Notes under the pieces: generated by a model
The model's database searches: none
What the model was told of the DNA's origin: nothing
Seen by the model: the letters and a program-made list of their open reading frames with translations, nothing else
Made by a program: the position numbers and the translations under genes
Shown: piece by piece, positions 8,335 through 18,490 of the stretch
Layout: the number at the start of each line of letters is the position of its first letter
How positions within the stretch are numbered: position 1 is the stretch's first letter
Source of the DNA: Phycisphaerales bacterium
GTDB taxonomy: Bacteria > Planctomycetota > Phycisphaerae > Phycisphaerales > UBA1924
Assembly: GCA_016709445.1 (NCBI GenBank)
Contig: JADJMV010000004.1
Location: 124,001 to 188,000, forward strand
DNA length: 64,000 nucleotides
Direction: 5' to 3'

Positions 8335-9159
8335 TCAGCGTGTGCGGCGGCGAGCACCGAGGAGGAGCAGCGCGGCCGCGGGAGTCAGCGTCGCCGGCGC
8401 CGGAATGAGGCCCTGGGATCGTGTGATCTTCAGATTGTCGATCCCCCACGACTCGTCGAGGACACCCTGGAGGCCGGAGCCCACCCAGGTGATGAAGAGC
8501 TTCGGGGTGTCGGAGGGGAGTTCGAGGGTGAGCGCGATATTGCGGTAGATCGAGTCGTCCCAGTTGGCCGAATAGCCGAGCGGCGCGGGGCCGATGTCGG
8601 GGGCTCGGAAGCTCTGCGGCTTGTCCCCGTTCGAAAACGTCTCGTGGAAGAGAAGGTTGTTGTTGATGCGGACTTCGAAGAGGTCCGGGCCATAGTTCGG
8701 CCCGTCGCCGTCCCACGAATCGATGGCGTAGAAATCGAAGCTCACGGTGTAGAGATTGCTCTGCCCACCACCTCCGCCGCCCCCATCACCACCCCCGCCG
8801 CCACCCCCGCCGCCCCCGTCGCCATTCCCGCCTCCGCCGCCCCCTCCCCCACCGCCACCGAGACCCCCCCCGATCACAACACCGCCGACGCCCCCGATCT
8901 GTCCGACGTTGCCGACGCTCTTGGAGGTCTTGCCGCCGCCGGAGGGCGGGAGTGGGAGGACAAGCGTGATGCCGGCGTTGCTGTATCTCCCGTTGAAGCG
9001 GGTGAAGTTTGTGCTCTGATCGAGGACGGAGTTGCTGCTCCACTCACTCCCCAGGCTCCCCTTCTCAAAGTCGTTCTGGTAGAGGATGGTGTCGGCGTGG
9101 GCGAGGCCGGCCGCGAGAAGCAGGGTGCCGAGCGCCAGGGCGAGTCCGTCGCGAGTCAT
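8335..9159 (-). CDS. Secreted PEP-CTERM-like protein with a long poly-glycine insert
   Basis: A 274-residue exported protein. It has a signal peptide (LALALGTLLLAAGLAHA|D). An N-terminal part of a lectin/laminin-G-like sandwich follows (LYQNDFEKGSLGSEWS). Then come about 40 residues consisting almost only of Gly with scattered Asp/Asn (residues ~94-135), and the rest of the sandwich (YTVSFDFYAIDSWDGD... LFITWVGSGLQGVLDESWGIDNLKI). The tail, LIPAPATLTPAAALLLLGARRRTR in two parts, is a PEP-CTERM-type sorting signal: Pro-rich motif, hydrophobic helix, Arg cluster. Such signals are processed by exosortase, which is not in this window. Domain identity is tentative; secretion and sorting are well supported. 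Confidence 0.8.
   Translation of the reverse strand: MTRDGLALALGTLLLAAGLAHADTILYQNDFEKGSLGSEWSSNSVLDQSTNFTRFNGRYSNAGITLVLPLPPSGGGKTSKSVGNVGQIGGVGGVVIGGGLGGGGGGGGGGGNGDGGGGGGGGGGDGGGGGGGQSNLYTVSFDFYAIDSWDGDGPNYGPDLFEVRINNNLLFHETFSNGDKPQSFRAPDIGPAPLGYSANWDDSIYRNIALTLELPSDTPKLFITWVGSGLQGVLDESWGIDNLKITRSQGLIPAPATLTPAAALLLLGARRRTR
8765..8880 (-). repeat. Low-complexity GGN-codon tract encoding poly-glycine
   Basis: On the minus strand this stretch is runs of GGC/GGG/GGT with a few GAC/AAC codons and several G4 to G8 runs. It is prone to slippage and to G-quadruplex formation in the coding strand and transcript. Confidence 0.8.
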
Positions 9160-9508
9160 GCCGTCGCTCCCTTTCGATTCTGACAGACGGTCACGGGCGC
9201 CGGCGGGCCACAGGGGCTGGTCCGATACGCTCGCGTCGTGCCGTTCTGCGGTTGTGCTGCCGTGTGTGCCGACGGGGCGAAAGGTGCCGCGTGTCCGGCC
9301 CGAGCCCAGCCGGTGAGGGCCGGCGGCGGACGAGCCGGTTGGGGATGTAGGGGCTGGGCCGACCGGGCAAGCGTCGGGCCGGGGTGATCGGACGGCCCCG
9401 TATGGGAGATCGATCGGCCTAGGATGATGCCTTGGGCGTCGCCCGCCCCCCGCCGTTCACCACGAGCCCCCACGGAGACGCCGAGCGATTCGGCCAGAGA
9501 CCGTCCCT
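9160..9508. other. 349-bp intergenic region, no gene seen
   Basis: Between the divergent PEP-CTERM-like gene and typA. It is G/C-rich with scattered short G-rich stretches. No ORF with a plausible start, no tRNA and no clear hairpin with a T run was found. It must hold both divergent promoters, but no convincing -35/-10 pair stands out. Confidence 0.6.
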
Positions 9509-11407
<1,899 letters not shown>

Positions 11408-11493
11408 CGGGGGGCGGGGCCCGGGCGGATTCCCGGAGCGGATCCGGCGGGTGGCCGGGCCACCGGGGGAGATACAATCCCCCGAGGTCCACA

Positions 11494-12846
11494 ATGAAGA
11501 CCATCATCGAGCCGTTCCGCATCAAGGCGGTCGAACCGATCCGGATGACCACGCCGGAGGAACGCGAGGCCAGGCTCCGCGAGGCTGGTTTCAACCTGTT
11601 CCTGCTCCGAGCCCGCGATGTCCTCATCGACCTGCTGACCGACTCGGGCACCGGCGCGATGTCGAGCGAGCAGTGGGCCGGGATCATGCGGGGCGACGAG
11701 TCCTACGCCGGGGCGGACTCCTTCTTCCGGTTCGAGAGCCGTTTGCAGGAAATGACCGGGTTCGCCCACGTCCTGCCGACGCACCAGGGGCGCGCCAGCG
11801 AGCGGATCCTCTTCGAGCTCCTCGGCGGGCCCGACAAGGTCGTGCCCAACAACACCCACTTTGACACCACGCTCGCCAACGTCGAGCACTCCGGCGCCCG
11901 CGCCGTGAATCTGCCGATCGCCGAGGGCCGGGACCCGCGGAACCGGCACCCCTTCAAGGGCAACATGGATGTCGCCGCCCTGGAACACCTCATCGACGAG
12001 GTCGGGGCCGAGCGCATCCCGGCCGTCATGATCACGGTGACCAACAACTCCGGCGGGGGCCAGCCGGTCAGCCTCGAGAACATCCGCGACGTCCGCGCCG
12101 TCTGTGACAGGCACGGCCTGCCCCTGTTCCTGGATGCCTGCCGCTTCGCCGAGAACGCCTGGTTCATCAAGCAGCGCGAGCCGGGCCAGCAGGATCGCCC
12201 CGTCAAGGACATCGTGCGCGAGATGTTCGGGCTGGCCGACGGTGCGACGATCAGCGCGAAGAAGGACGGCCTGGTCAATATCGGCGGCGTCCTGCTCATG
12301 CGCGACGAGGACCTGTTCCGCCGCGCGTCCAGCCTGCTCATCCTCACCGAGGGCTATGTGACCTATGGCGGCCTCGCAGGGCGCGACCTCGAGGCGATGG
12401 CGCAAGGCTTCGAGGAGGTCCTCCGCGAGGACTACCTCCAGTACCGCATCCGCTCGACCGCCTATTTGGGCGAGAAGCTGCTCGCGATGGGTGTCCAGAT
12501 CGTTGAGCCACCCGGGGGTCACGCCGTCTATGTCGACGCCGCCGCATTCTGCCCCCATATCCCGCCGGAGCAGTTCCCCGGTCAATCGGTCGTGTGCGGC
12601 CTCTACCGAGAGGGCGGGATCCGGGCGTGCGAGATCGGATCGGTCATGTTCGGACGCCATTCGCGTCCGGCGATGGAACTCGTGCGCCTGGCGATCCCCC
12701 GCCGGGTCTACACCCAGAGCCACATCGACTACGTGATCGAGGTCTTTGACGCATTGCGTGCCCGGCGCGGGGACCTCCGCGGGCTCCGGATCGTCGACGA
12801 ACCGCCCGCCCTCCGGCACTTCACCGCCCGGTTCGCGGAGGTGTGA
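11494..12846 (+). CDS. tnaA: Tryptophanase (PLP beta-eliminating lyase)
   Basis: A 450-residue PLP enzyme of the tryptophanase/tyrosine phenol-lyase family, releasing indole (or phenol), pyruvate and ammonia. The PLP-lysine motif is SAKKDGLVNIGG, with the Schiff-base Lys expected at residue 257. Other family blocks are PTHQGRASE, FLDACRFAENAWFI, YGGLAGRDLEAMAQG and the C-terminal LRHFTARF. Tyrosine phenol-lyases have an Arg in the MERG block that binds the phenol ring; here the block is ACEIGS, with Ile as in tryptophanases. The LVNIGG stretch, however, is more lyase-like. No tnaB permease or tnaC leader is visible. Tryptophanase is the better call, but phenol-lyase activity is possible. Confidence 0.85.
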   Translation: MKTIIEPFRIKAVEPIRMTTPEEREARLREAGFNLFLLRARDVLIDLLTDSGTGAMSSEQWAGIMRGDESYAGADSFFRFESRLQEMTGFAHVLPTHQGRASERILFELLGGPDKVVPNNTHFDTTLANVEHSGARAVNLPIAEGRDPRNRHPFKGNMDVAALEHLIDEVGAERIPAVMITVTNNSGGGQPVSLENIRDVRAVCDRHGLPLFLDACRFAENAWFIKQREPGQQDRPVKDIVREMFGLADGATISAKKDGLVNIGGVLLMRDEDLFRRASSLLILTEGYVTYGGLAGRDLEAMAQGFEEVLREDYLQYRIRSTAYLGEKLLAMGVQIVEPPGGHAVYVDAAAFCPHIPPEQFPGQSVVCGLYREGGIRACEIGSVMFGRHSRPAMELVRLAIPRRVYTQSHIDYVIEVFDALRARRGDLRGLRIVDEPPALRHFTARFAEV

Positions 12847-12913
12847 GGGGTCCCGAAACGCGCCAGGACTGCGCTCAAACCGGCGGAATCACCGTGCGCG
12901 ACCCGACCGCCTA

Positions 12914-12942
12914 TTGAACTTTTCCTGCGGGGCAGGTATCTA
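12914..12942 (+). promoter_or_regulatory. Candidate sigma-70-type promoter for the HNH gene
   Basis: TTGAAC (12914-12919) and TATCTA (12937-12942) with a 17-bp spacer, in an AT-richer patch 18 bp before the HNH start codon. The spacing is ideal; both boxes deviate slightly from consensus. Confidence 0.5.
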
Positions 12943-12959
12943 TTCTCTGACGCGGGCCG

Positions 12960-13694
12960 ATGGAAGCCCGCGGGAGCACCAAGGTGAAGTCCGGCGTGAG
13001 CGACATCTTCGACCCCGGCGCGGCCCCCGACGGGGGGCCCGGGGGGATGGTGCCCCACCCCGCAACGCCGCTCGCCAACGAGGGACTCGACGCCCGTGTG
13101 CTGGTGCTCAACCGGCTGTACGTCGCCGTCCGCGTCGTCTCGGCGCGCCGCGCGTTCGCCATGCTCTGCCGCGACATGGCCGAGATCATCCATGTCGAGA
13201 ACGGTCAGTACGTCAACTACGACTTCGAGAGCTGGGCCGAGGTCTCCGAGTTCCGCCGCCAGTTCGAGCCCGACCAGTACGACTGGGTGCGCACCGTCCG
13301 CTACGAGATCGCCGTGCCGCGCATCATCCGCCTGCTCGGCTACGACCGCCTCCCGGCCCAGATCGTCAAGCTCAACCGCCGCAACCTCTTCGCCCGCGAC
13401 CGCAACCAGTGCCAGTACTGCGGCCACCACCTCCCCACCAGCGAGCTCACGCTGGACCATGTCACGCCCCGGACCCAGGGCGGCGGCGACACATGGGAGA
13501 ACCTCGTCTGCGCCTGCGTGCCCTGCAACGCGCGCAAAGGCGGACGGACGCCCGACCAGGCCCGGATGCAGCTCATCCGCCGACCGAGCAAGCCCAAGCG
13601 CAATCCGCTGATCACGCTGAAGCTCGGCAGCGAGAAGTACCGATCGTGGAAGGCTTTCCTCGACGAGGCGTACTGGTCGGTCGAACTGCGCTGA
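12960..13694 (+). CDS. HNH endonuclease family protein
   Basis: A 244-residue protein with an HNH nuclease fold at residues ~140-190. The motif is FARDRNQCQYCGHHLP (zinc Cys pair), LTLDHVTPRTQGG (catalytic DH), then W-E-N-L-V-CACVPCNARKGG (Asn and second Cys pair). The Cys-x2-Cys knuckles and all H-N-H positions are intact. The N-terminal ~130 residues carry no recognised domain. This architecture is common, in single copy, in planctomycetes and many other bacteria with no linked restriction or mobile genes. The target is unknown. No phage or restriction neighbours are present, so a housekeeping or DNA-repair role is as likely as defence. Confidence 0.85.
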   Translation: MEARGSTKVKSGVSDIFDPGAAPDGGPGGMVPHPATPLANEGLDARVLVLNRLYVAVRVVSARRAFAMLCRDMAEIIHVENGQYVNYDFESWAEVSEFRRQFEPDQYDWVRTVRYEIAVPRIIRLLGYDRLPAQIVKLNRRNLFARDRNQCQYCGHHLPTSELTLDHVTPRTQGGGDTWENLVCACVPCNARKGGRTPDQARMQLIRRPSKPKRNPLITLKLGSEKYRSWKAFLDEAYWSVELR

Positions 13695-13705
13695 CCCGGC
13701 CGGGT

Positions 13706-14005
13706 TCACGCCGACTGCACGCTCGTGGCGATCCTGTTCGCCTCCTGCGCGAGGGCGAAATCCTTCGCGGTGACGCCGCCGGCGTCGTGGGTGCTGACGG
13801 TCACCGTGACCTTGTCGTACCGGATGAGGATGTCGGGGTGGTGCTGTACGCGCTCGGCGTATTCGGCGAGCGAAGCCACAAATGACATCGAGCCCCGGAA
13901 ATCCGGGAACTGGAATGTCCGTTGGATCTGGCCGCTGGTCTCGCCCCAGTCCGGCAGATTCGCCAGCTCGGCCTCGATCTGGTTCTCGGTGAGCTTCTCC
14001 GCCAT
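13706..14005 (-). CDS. phhB: 4a-hydroxytetrahydrobiopterin dehydratase (pterin carbinolamine dehydratase)
   Basis: A 99-residue PCD/DCoH-family protein that dehydrates 4a-hydroxytetrahydropterin to recycle the cofactor of aromatic amino-acid hydroxylases. The family signature is visible as AEYAERVQHHPDILIRYDKV (the HHP active-site His pair) and VTVSTHDAGGVTAKDFALAQ. Length matches the family. GGAGG sits 5 bp before the ATG. It is divergent from the GluQ-like gene, with 69 bp between starts. No phenylalanine hydroxylase is in the window, so the role may be in another pterin pathway such as molybdopterin-related recycling. Confidence 0.93.
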   Translation of the reverse strand: MAEKLTENQIEAELANLPDWGETSGQIQRTFQFPDFRGSMSFVASLAEYAERVQHHPDILIRYDKVTVTVSTHDAGGVTAKDFALAQEANRIATSVQSA

Positions 14006-14074
14006 GGCATCCTCCGGGGGGCGTCGGGTCGAGTGTATCATCGCGCCGACGCGGAACACAACATCGGGGAAGGC

Positions 14075-15091
14075 ATGCCCGAGATTCGGCCGACAACGCC
14101 GCGAGAAACCACGCGACTGGCGCCCTCGCCCACCGGCGCGCTGCATCTCGGCAACGCCCGCACGTTTCTGGTGAATTGGGCCATCGCCCGCAGGAACAGC
14201 TGGAGAGTCATCCTGCGCATCGAGGACCTCGACGGCCCCCGCGTCAGGCCCGATGCCATCCGCGGCTGCATGGAGACGCTGCAGTGGCTCGGGATCGACT
14301 GGGACGAGGGCCCAATAGTCCAGTCCGAGGATCTCGCGCCCCACCTCGATGCGGTGCGCCGACTCGCCGACTCCGGGCACGCCTACCCGTGCGAACTCAC
14401 GCGGACCCAGATCGAAGAGGCCGCCAGTGCTCCGCACGCCCCCGAGCCCGGAGGCCCAGGTGGTGAGTCCAGATTCCCGTCTTCGCTCCGCCCGGGCGGC
14501 CTGGGACCCCGAGCCTTTGCCGACACCGGGAGCAACTGGCGGTTCGCCACTCCGGACGTCGAGGTGTCGTTCCACGACCGGTTCGCCGGAGCCCAGCGGT
14601 TCCGCCCCGCGCAGACCATCGGCGATTTCGTCATCTGGACCCGCCGCGCCCAGCCCGCCTACCAGCTCGCCGTCGTCGTCGACGACGACCGCCAGGGCGT
14701 CACCCAGGTCGTCCGGGGCGATGACCTGCTCGATTCGGCCGCACGGCAACTGCTGCTCTACCGGGCCCTCGGCTTGGGCCCCGAGCCCACCCACACCCAC
14801 CTGCCCTTGGTGGTCGGGCCCGACGGTCGGCGGCTGGCCAAGCGCCACGGCGATACCCGCCTGGACGCCTATCGGGCCGCCGGTGTCGGGAGGGAGCGGG
14901 TGGTCGGGCTCCTCGCCTCCTGGAGCGGCATCATTCCCCGCCCCGAACCCATGTCCCCCGAAGAGTTCGCCCGGGGCTTCGAACTCTCTACCATGCCCCG
15001 AGACCGGGTGACTTTCACCGAGGAGGACGATCGATGGCTTCGAGGCGTCTCTGGCTTATCGGGCTTGCCTTCACCCTCGCGGCGGGGCTGA
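14075..15091 (+). CDS. gluQ: Glutamyl-Q tRNA(Asp) synthetase-like protein
   Basis: A 338-residue truncated class I glutamyl-tRNA synthetase homologue without an anticodon-binding domain, as in GluQ (YadB), which glutamylates queuosine in tRNA(Asp). The HIGH-like motif is PSPTGALHLGNARTF; IEDLDGPR follows; the KMSKS counterpart is LAKRHGD. The family C-terminus PRDRVTFTEEDDRWL is present. E. coli GluQ has a zinc site with several Cys near position 100; here only one Cys remains (AYPCELT), so the zinc site is probably lost. The stop lies 58 bp inside the next gene, so the last ~20 residues overlap it in another frame. GGGGAAGG precedes the ATG. Confidence 0.85.
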   Translation: MPEIRPTTPRETTRLAPSPTGALHLGNARTFLVNWAIARRNSWRVILRIEDLDGPRVRPDAIRGCMETLQWLGIDWDEGPIVQSEDLAPHLDAVRRLADSGHAYPCELTRTQIEEAASAPHAPEPGGPGGESRFPSSLRPGGLGPRAFADTGSNWRFATPDVEVSFHDRFAGAQRFRPAQTIGDFVIWTRRAQPAYQLAVVVDDDRQGVTQVVRGDDLLDSAARQLLLYRALGLGPEPTHTHLPLVVGPDGRRLAKRHGDTRLDAYRAAGVGRERVVGLLASWSGIIPRPEPMSPEEFARGFELSTMPRDRVTFTEEDDRWLRGVSGLSGLPSPSRRG

Positions 15092-15567
15092 CGGGCGGGT
15101 GCAGCCAACAGCAGAGTTCCGCGGCGAGCAACGTCGAGAGCGTCAAGCTCGGCGACGAGATGTTCCACTTGGAGCTGGCACTCACGCAGGACAAGCGGTT
15201 CCAGGGCCTGAGCGGGCGCGAGCACATCGAGAAGGACGGGGGCATGCTCTTCGTCTTCCCGCGACCGAGCGTGCAGGCATTCGTGATGCGCGACTGCCCC
15301 GTCGCCATCGACATCATCTTCCTGGACCCCTCCGGACGCATCGTTGCGATGCACCAGATGAAGGTGGAGGAGCCCCGCCGGGAGGACGAGCCGAAGGCGA
15401 CCAGCCCGGGGGCCGACAAGTACGAGCAGCGTCTGGTGCGGTATTCGAGCAAGTTTGCAGCCCAATTCGTGATCGAGCTGGCCGGCGGCACCCTCGACCG
15501 GCTGCACCTCACGGAGGGCGATCTGGTCAAGCTTGACACGGACGGGCTGAAGGCGCGGGCCCAGTAG
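15034..15567 (+). CDS. DUF192 lipoprotein
   Basis: A 177-residue protein with a lipoprotein signal ending LAAGLTGGC. A DUF192 domain follows: FHLELALTQDKRFQGLSGRE, GMLFVFPRPSVQAFVMRDC, IDIIFLDPSGRIVAMHQM, and a C-terminal FVIELAGGTLDRLHL...GDLV. DUF192 proteins are small secreted or membrane-attached domains of unknown biochemical function. The gene starts within the 3' end of the GluQ-like gene (58-bp overlap), so the two are probably co-transcribed. An insert of about 25 residues (EEPRREDEPKATSPGADKYE) in the middle is typical of the planctomycete version. Confidence 0.88.
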   Translation: MASRRLWLIGLAFTLAAGLTGGCSQQQSSAASNVESVKLGDEMFHLELALTQDKRFQGLSGREHIEKDGGMLFVFPRPSVQAFVMRDCPVAIDIIFLDPSGRIVAMHQMKVEEPRREDEPKATSPGADKYEQRLVRYSSKFAAQFVIELAGGTLDRLHLTEGDLVKLDTDGLKARAQ

Positions 15568-15624
15568 GCCGATGTCCTCCTCCGGGACCGGCGCCCCCTT
15601 TGGCGCGCGGGCTGGGGAGGGGCC

Positions 15625-16914
15625 GTGGCCGAACTGCACGTCGTGATCGCCTTCGACCCGGACTCGGAGTCTCGCGCCGAACGGTGGTGCTGCGAGATCC
15701 CTCGCGCCTGGCCCAGGTCGGACCACCGCCCCCGATGCTCGGTCATCCCCATGCCGGCGCTCCTCGAGCAGCTCCGCGCCGGCGAAGACCCGGAGCGCGG
15801 CGGGGCCCTCCTCCTGCTCGCAGAAGCCGCCGGGCCGCGGGCGATGCTCATCCAGATCATCGACAGGCTCCTCGAGAGCCGCCAGCCCACGCTCGTGCTC
15901 ACCGAGCAGCCCGAGACCCTGCGTGAGGAATTCGAGCGTGAGGGCGTCGTGGTGGAGGCGTTCGGTTGCGAGCCCGCCAGCGTCGCCCGCGCGCTGCACG
16001 CGCTGACCGCCAGACAGCCCGCGCTCGAAACGCTTTCGAGGGATCTGCGGATCGCCCGGGCCTCGCAGAGCGGCCTCAGCGGCGAGATCGGACGCCTGCA
16101 CGACGAACTCGAGCTTGCCGGCGCCGTCCAGCGCCGCTTCCTGCCCCGCACCATGCCGGAGGTCTCCGGCTACGAGTTCGGGGTGTTCTTCAGGCCGGTG
16201 GGCTACGTCAGCGGCGATATCTACGACATCGCCAGGATCGATGATCGGCGAGTCGCCTTCATGCTCGCCGATGCCGTCGGACACGGTGTCCCCGCCGCGC
16301 TCCTCACGCTCGTCATCGGGCGGGCCCTCCGCCAGGTCGAGCACGACGCGGACGGCAACAGCTCGCTCGCCTCGCCCGCGGCCACCCTCGCAAGACTCAA
16401 CGTCGAGATGTGCATCGAGAACGAGGCCGGCGACCGCTTCGCCACCGCCGTGTGCGGCGTGATCGACGAGGCGCGAGGTTGCGTGACCCTGTCCAGCGCG
16501 GGACACCCCGCCCCCCTCATCGTCGATCCAGCCGGCTGCGCCCATCGGGTCGTCGGCGGCGACGGCCCCCTGCTCGGAGTGTTTCCCCAGATCACCTTCA
16601 CCGAAACCACCGTCGAACTCCGGCCCGGGCAGACCCTGCTCCTCTACAGCGATGGCTTCGAGACGGCCTTCCCCCCCGCCGACGCCGATCCCACCAGGGC
16701 CGCCGCGAGCGAGGACTACGTCCGCCACTTTGCCCAGGCCGTCACCGCCCAAGACGCCGGGCCGGGGCGTGTGCAGGCCGGACTCGAGCGGCTGGCGATG
16801 GACCTCGACGAGCAGGCCGGCTCGTTCCACCAACGCGACGATCTGACCGCCGTCGCGTTGTACCGGCTGCCCGAGCGGCGCTCCGATGCGGGCGTCCTCC
16901 GGGCGGTGGCGTAG
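15625..16914 (+). CDS. SpoIIE/RsbU-type PP2C serine phosphatase
   Basis: A ~429-residue regulator. The N-terminal ~130 residues are receiver-like in pattern (alternating beta/alpha, VLTEQPETLREEFEREGVVVEAFG) but without a clear phospho-Asp. A helical linker follows (LARASQ...LHDELELAGAVQRRFLP, the segment preceding RsbU phosphatase domains). The PP2C domain is residues ~190-420: GDIYDIARIDDRRVAFMLADAVGHGVPAAL, LSSAGHPAPLI, LLLYSDGFETA, and DDLTAVAL at the end. Metal-binding Asp residues are intact. GTG start with GGGGAGG upstream. Such enzymes dephosphorylate STAS anti-anti-sigma factors; a STAS gene lies about 1.6 kb downstream on the other strand (18491-18832). Confidence 0.88.
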   Translation: MAELHVVIAFDPDSESRAERWCCEIPRAWPRSDHRPRCSVIPMPALLEQLRAGEDPERGGALLLLAEAAGPRAMLIQIIDRLLESRQPTLVLTEQPETLREEFEREGVVVEAFGCEPASVARALHALTARQPALETLSRDLRIARASQSGLSGEIGRLHDELELAGAVQRRFLPRTMPEVSGYEFGVFFRPVGYVSGDIYDIARIDDRRVAFMLADAVGHGVPAALLTLVIGRALRQVEHDADGNSSLASPAATLARLNVEMCIENEAGDRFATAVCGVIDEARGCVTLSSAGHPAPLIVDPAGCAHRVVGGDGPLLGVFPQITFTETTVELRPGQTLLLYSDGFETAFPPADADPTRAAASEDYVRHFAQAVTAQDAGPGRVQAGLERLAMDLDEQAGSFHQRDDLTAVALYRLPERRSDAGVLRAVA

Positions 16915-16945
16915 CCCACTCGGACCGGGCCCCAGGGCCCCGCCG

Positions 16946-17689
16946 CTAGGCCGTCGCCGCCTCGGCCTTGCGGTCGCGGAGCTTGCGGTCCCACTCGATG
17001 AGCCCGTCTTTCAGACGCACGATCCGCTCGCAGCGCGCGGAGATCGAGTCATCGTGGGTGACCATCAGGATCGTCAAGCCCTCGTCGTGCAGACGTTCGA
17101 AGAGCTGGAGGATGGACTCGCCCGTGGTCGAATCCAGGTTGCCGGTTGGCTCATCGGCCATCAAGATCACCGGCTCGGTGACCAGTGCCCGCGCGATCGC
17201 GGCGCGCTGCTGCTGCCCACCGGAGAGCTCGCGGGGCCGGTGCCCGGCACGATCGGCGAGGCCCACCAGCTCCAGCGCGTGCATGGATCGCCGCCTGCGC
17301 TCCGCCGCGGGGACGCCCTGATAGAACAGGGGCACCTCGGAGTTCTCCTGGACCGTGAGCTGGGGGATGAGGTTGAACGCCTGGAAAATGAAGCCGACGG
17401 TCTGCCCCCGGAACACCGAGAGTTCCTCGTCGGACATTTTGCCCACCGGCCGCCCGGCGAGCCGGAACTCCCCACCCGTCGGCTGGTCGAGACAGCCGAG
17501 GATGTTCATGATCGTGGACTTGCCCGAACCGGAGGCGCCCATGATGGCGACATACTCCCCGCGCTTGACGGCCAGATCGATCCCGCGGAGGGCCTCGACC
17601 ATCACCGAGCCGTCGGGCTTGTAGTAGACCTTGGTGACCCCACGCAGCTCGGCCACCAGACTGTCGTCGTGCATCCCATCCTCGCTCAT
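16946..17689 (-). CDS. ABC transporter ATP-binding protein, LolD/MacB type
   Basis: A 247-residue nucleotide-binding subunit. Walker A is GASGSGKSTIMN, the signature is LSGGQQQRAAIARAL, and Walker B plus D-loop is ILMADEPTGNLDS. The switch His is in MVTHDDS. The pattern ALRGIDLAVKRGEYVAIMGASG matches the LolD/MacB/FtsE group, which works with FtsX-like permeases in lipoprotein sorting or macrolide efflux. No permease gene is adjacent; upstream lies the TrkA-C protein (39-bp gap) in the same orientation. The partner must be elsewhere, so substrate cannot be told. Confidence 0.92.
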   Translation of the reverse strand: MSEDGMHDDSLVAELRGVTKVYYKPDGSVMVEALRGIDLAVKRGEYVAIMGASGSGKSTIMNILGCLDQPTGGEFRLAGRPVGKMSDEELSVFRGQTVGFIFQAFNLIPQLTVQENSEVPLFYQGVPAAERRRRSMHALELVGLADRAGHRPRELSGGQQQRAAIARALVTEPVILMADEPTGNLDSTTGESILQLFERLHDEGLTILMVTHDDSISARCERIVRLKDGLIEWDRKLRDRKAEAATA

Positions 17690-17728
17690 TCGTGGGGTAT
17701 ACCGACCCCGGACCGACGGAGTTCCGGC

Positions 17729-18466
17729 CTAATCCGCCGGCCTGGGCTCCATGTGCGCGTTCAGGCCGGCGAGGTCTTCCTCCCGACCATAGACGATCAG
17801 CATGTCCCCCGCTTCCACGATGTCCCGACCCGCCGGGGCGCCGACATAGGACCCGTCCACGCGTGAAATCCCCAGGACCAGCACGCCGCGCTGGCCGAGC
17901 CCGGCCTGCGCCAGCGATCGGTGGGCCAGCGGGCTCCCGGCCCCGACGGTGAGTTCGGAGACGACATACCCGTGGACCACCCGGAGCAGCAGGTCATAGT
18001 CCGTCGGCCGGATGACCCCGGCGCGGCGGAGCGTCAGCCGGATCGTCCATTCCATGGCGGCCCGGACCGGCCCGAAGTTCATGAGCAGCACGACGAGGAG
18101 CACACCCCCGACCGAGAGCAGCAGCGGTTCCACGTTTGAGAGCACCGCCCGCCCGCCCGCCGGCGTCGCGCCGCTCCCGCCGCCGATCACCGCGATGATG
18201 AACGTGGCCAGGCCCGAGGTCAGGCCGAGGTTTCCCGCGACGATCAGGTGCTGGACGATGCGACGCCGAACCGGATGGCCGACCACCAGCTCGGCCTCGC
18301 GCGTGGTGAAGCCGACGCCGAAGAAGGCGGAGATTGCCTGGAAGTTCGACGTCTCCCGGGGCAGCCCGGTCATCATCAGCGCGATCGCCCCGATGCGGAC
18401 AAGCAGGAACGAAACAGCCGCGATGATCAGGAGGGCAACGACGGAGTAGATCGTGGCGGGCGACAT
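17729..18466 (-). CDS. Membrane protein with C-terminal TrkA-C (RCK_C) domain
   Basis: A 245-residue protein. The N-terminal half has about three membrane helices (VVALLIIAAVSFLLVRIGAI, LTSGLATFIIAVIGG, LLLSVGGVLLVVLLMN). Residues ~165-240 form a TrkA-C domain (ELTVGAGSPLAHRSLAQAG, GVLVLGISRVDGSYVGAP, DIVEAGDMLIVYGREEDL). TrkA-C domains bind small ligands and regulate ion channels or transporters. The conserved GFTTREAELVVGHPVRRRI between helices is characteristic of a family found in planctomycetes and proteobacteria, of unknown transport function. The gene lies 24 bp after the STAS gene and 39 bp before the ABC ATPase. Confidence 0.82.
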   Translation of the reverse strand: MSPATIYSVVALLIIAAVSFLLVRIGAIALMMTGLPRETSNFQAISAFFGVGFTTREAELVVGHPVRRRIVQHLIVAGNLGLTSGLATFIIAVIGGGSGATPAGGRAVLSNVEPLLLSVGGVLLVVLLMNFGPVRAAMEWTIRLTLRRAGVIRPTDYDLLLRVVHGYVVSELTVGAGSPLAHRSLAQAGLGQRGVLVLGISRVDGSYVGAPAGRDIVEAGDMLIVYGREEDLAGLNAHMEPRPAD

Positions 18467-18490
18467 CGGGCGGGCCGTTCGGCGAGGCGC

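Noticed and set aside
8756..9019. Proline-rich plus-strand protein
   Set aside because: Translation of the opposite strand of the poly-glycine tract in the PEP-CTERM-like gene.
12960..13694. HNH nuclease as part of a defence island
   Set aside because: No restriction, toxin, reverse transcriptase or other defence genes flank it; neighbours are metabolic genes, and this architecture is common in genomes without such links.
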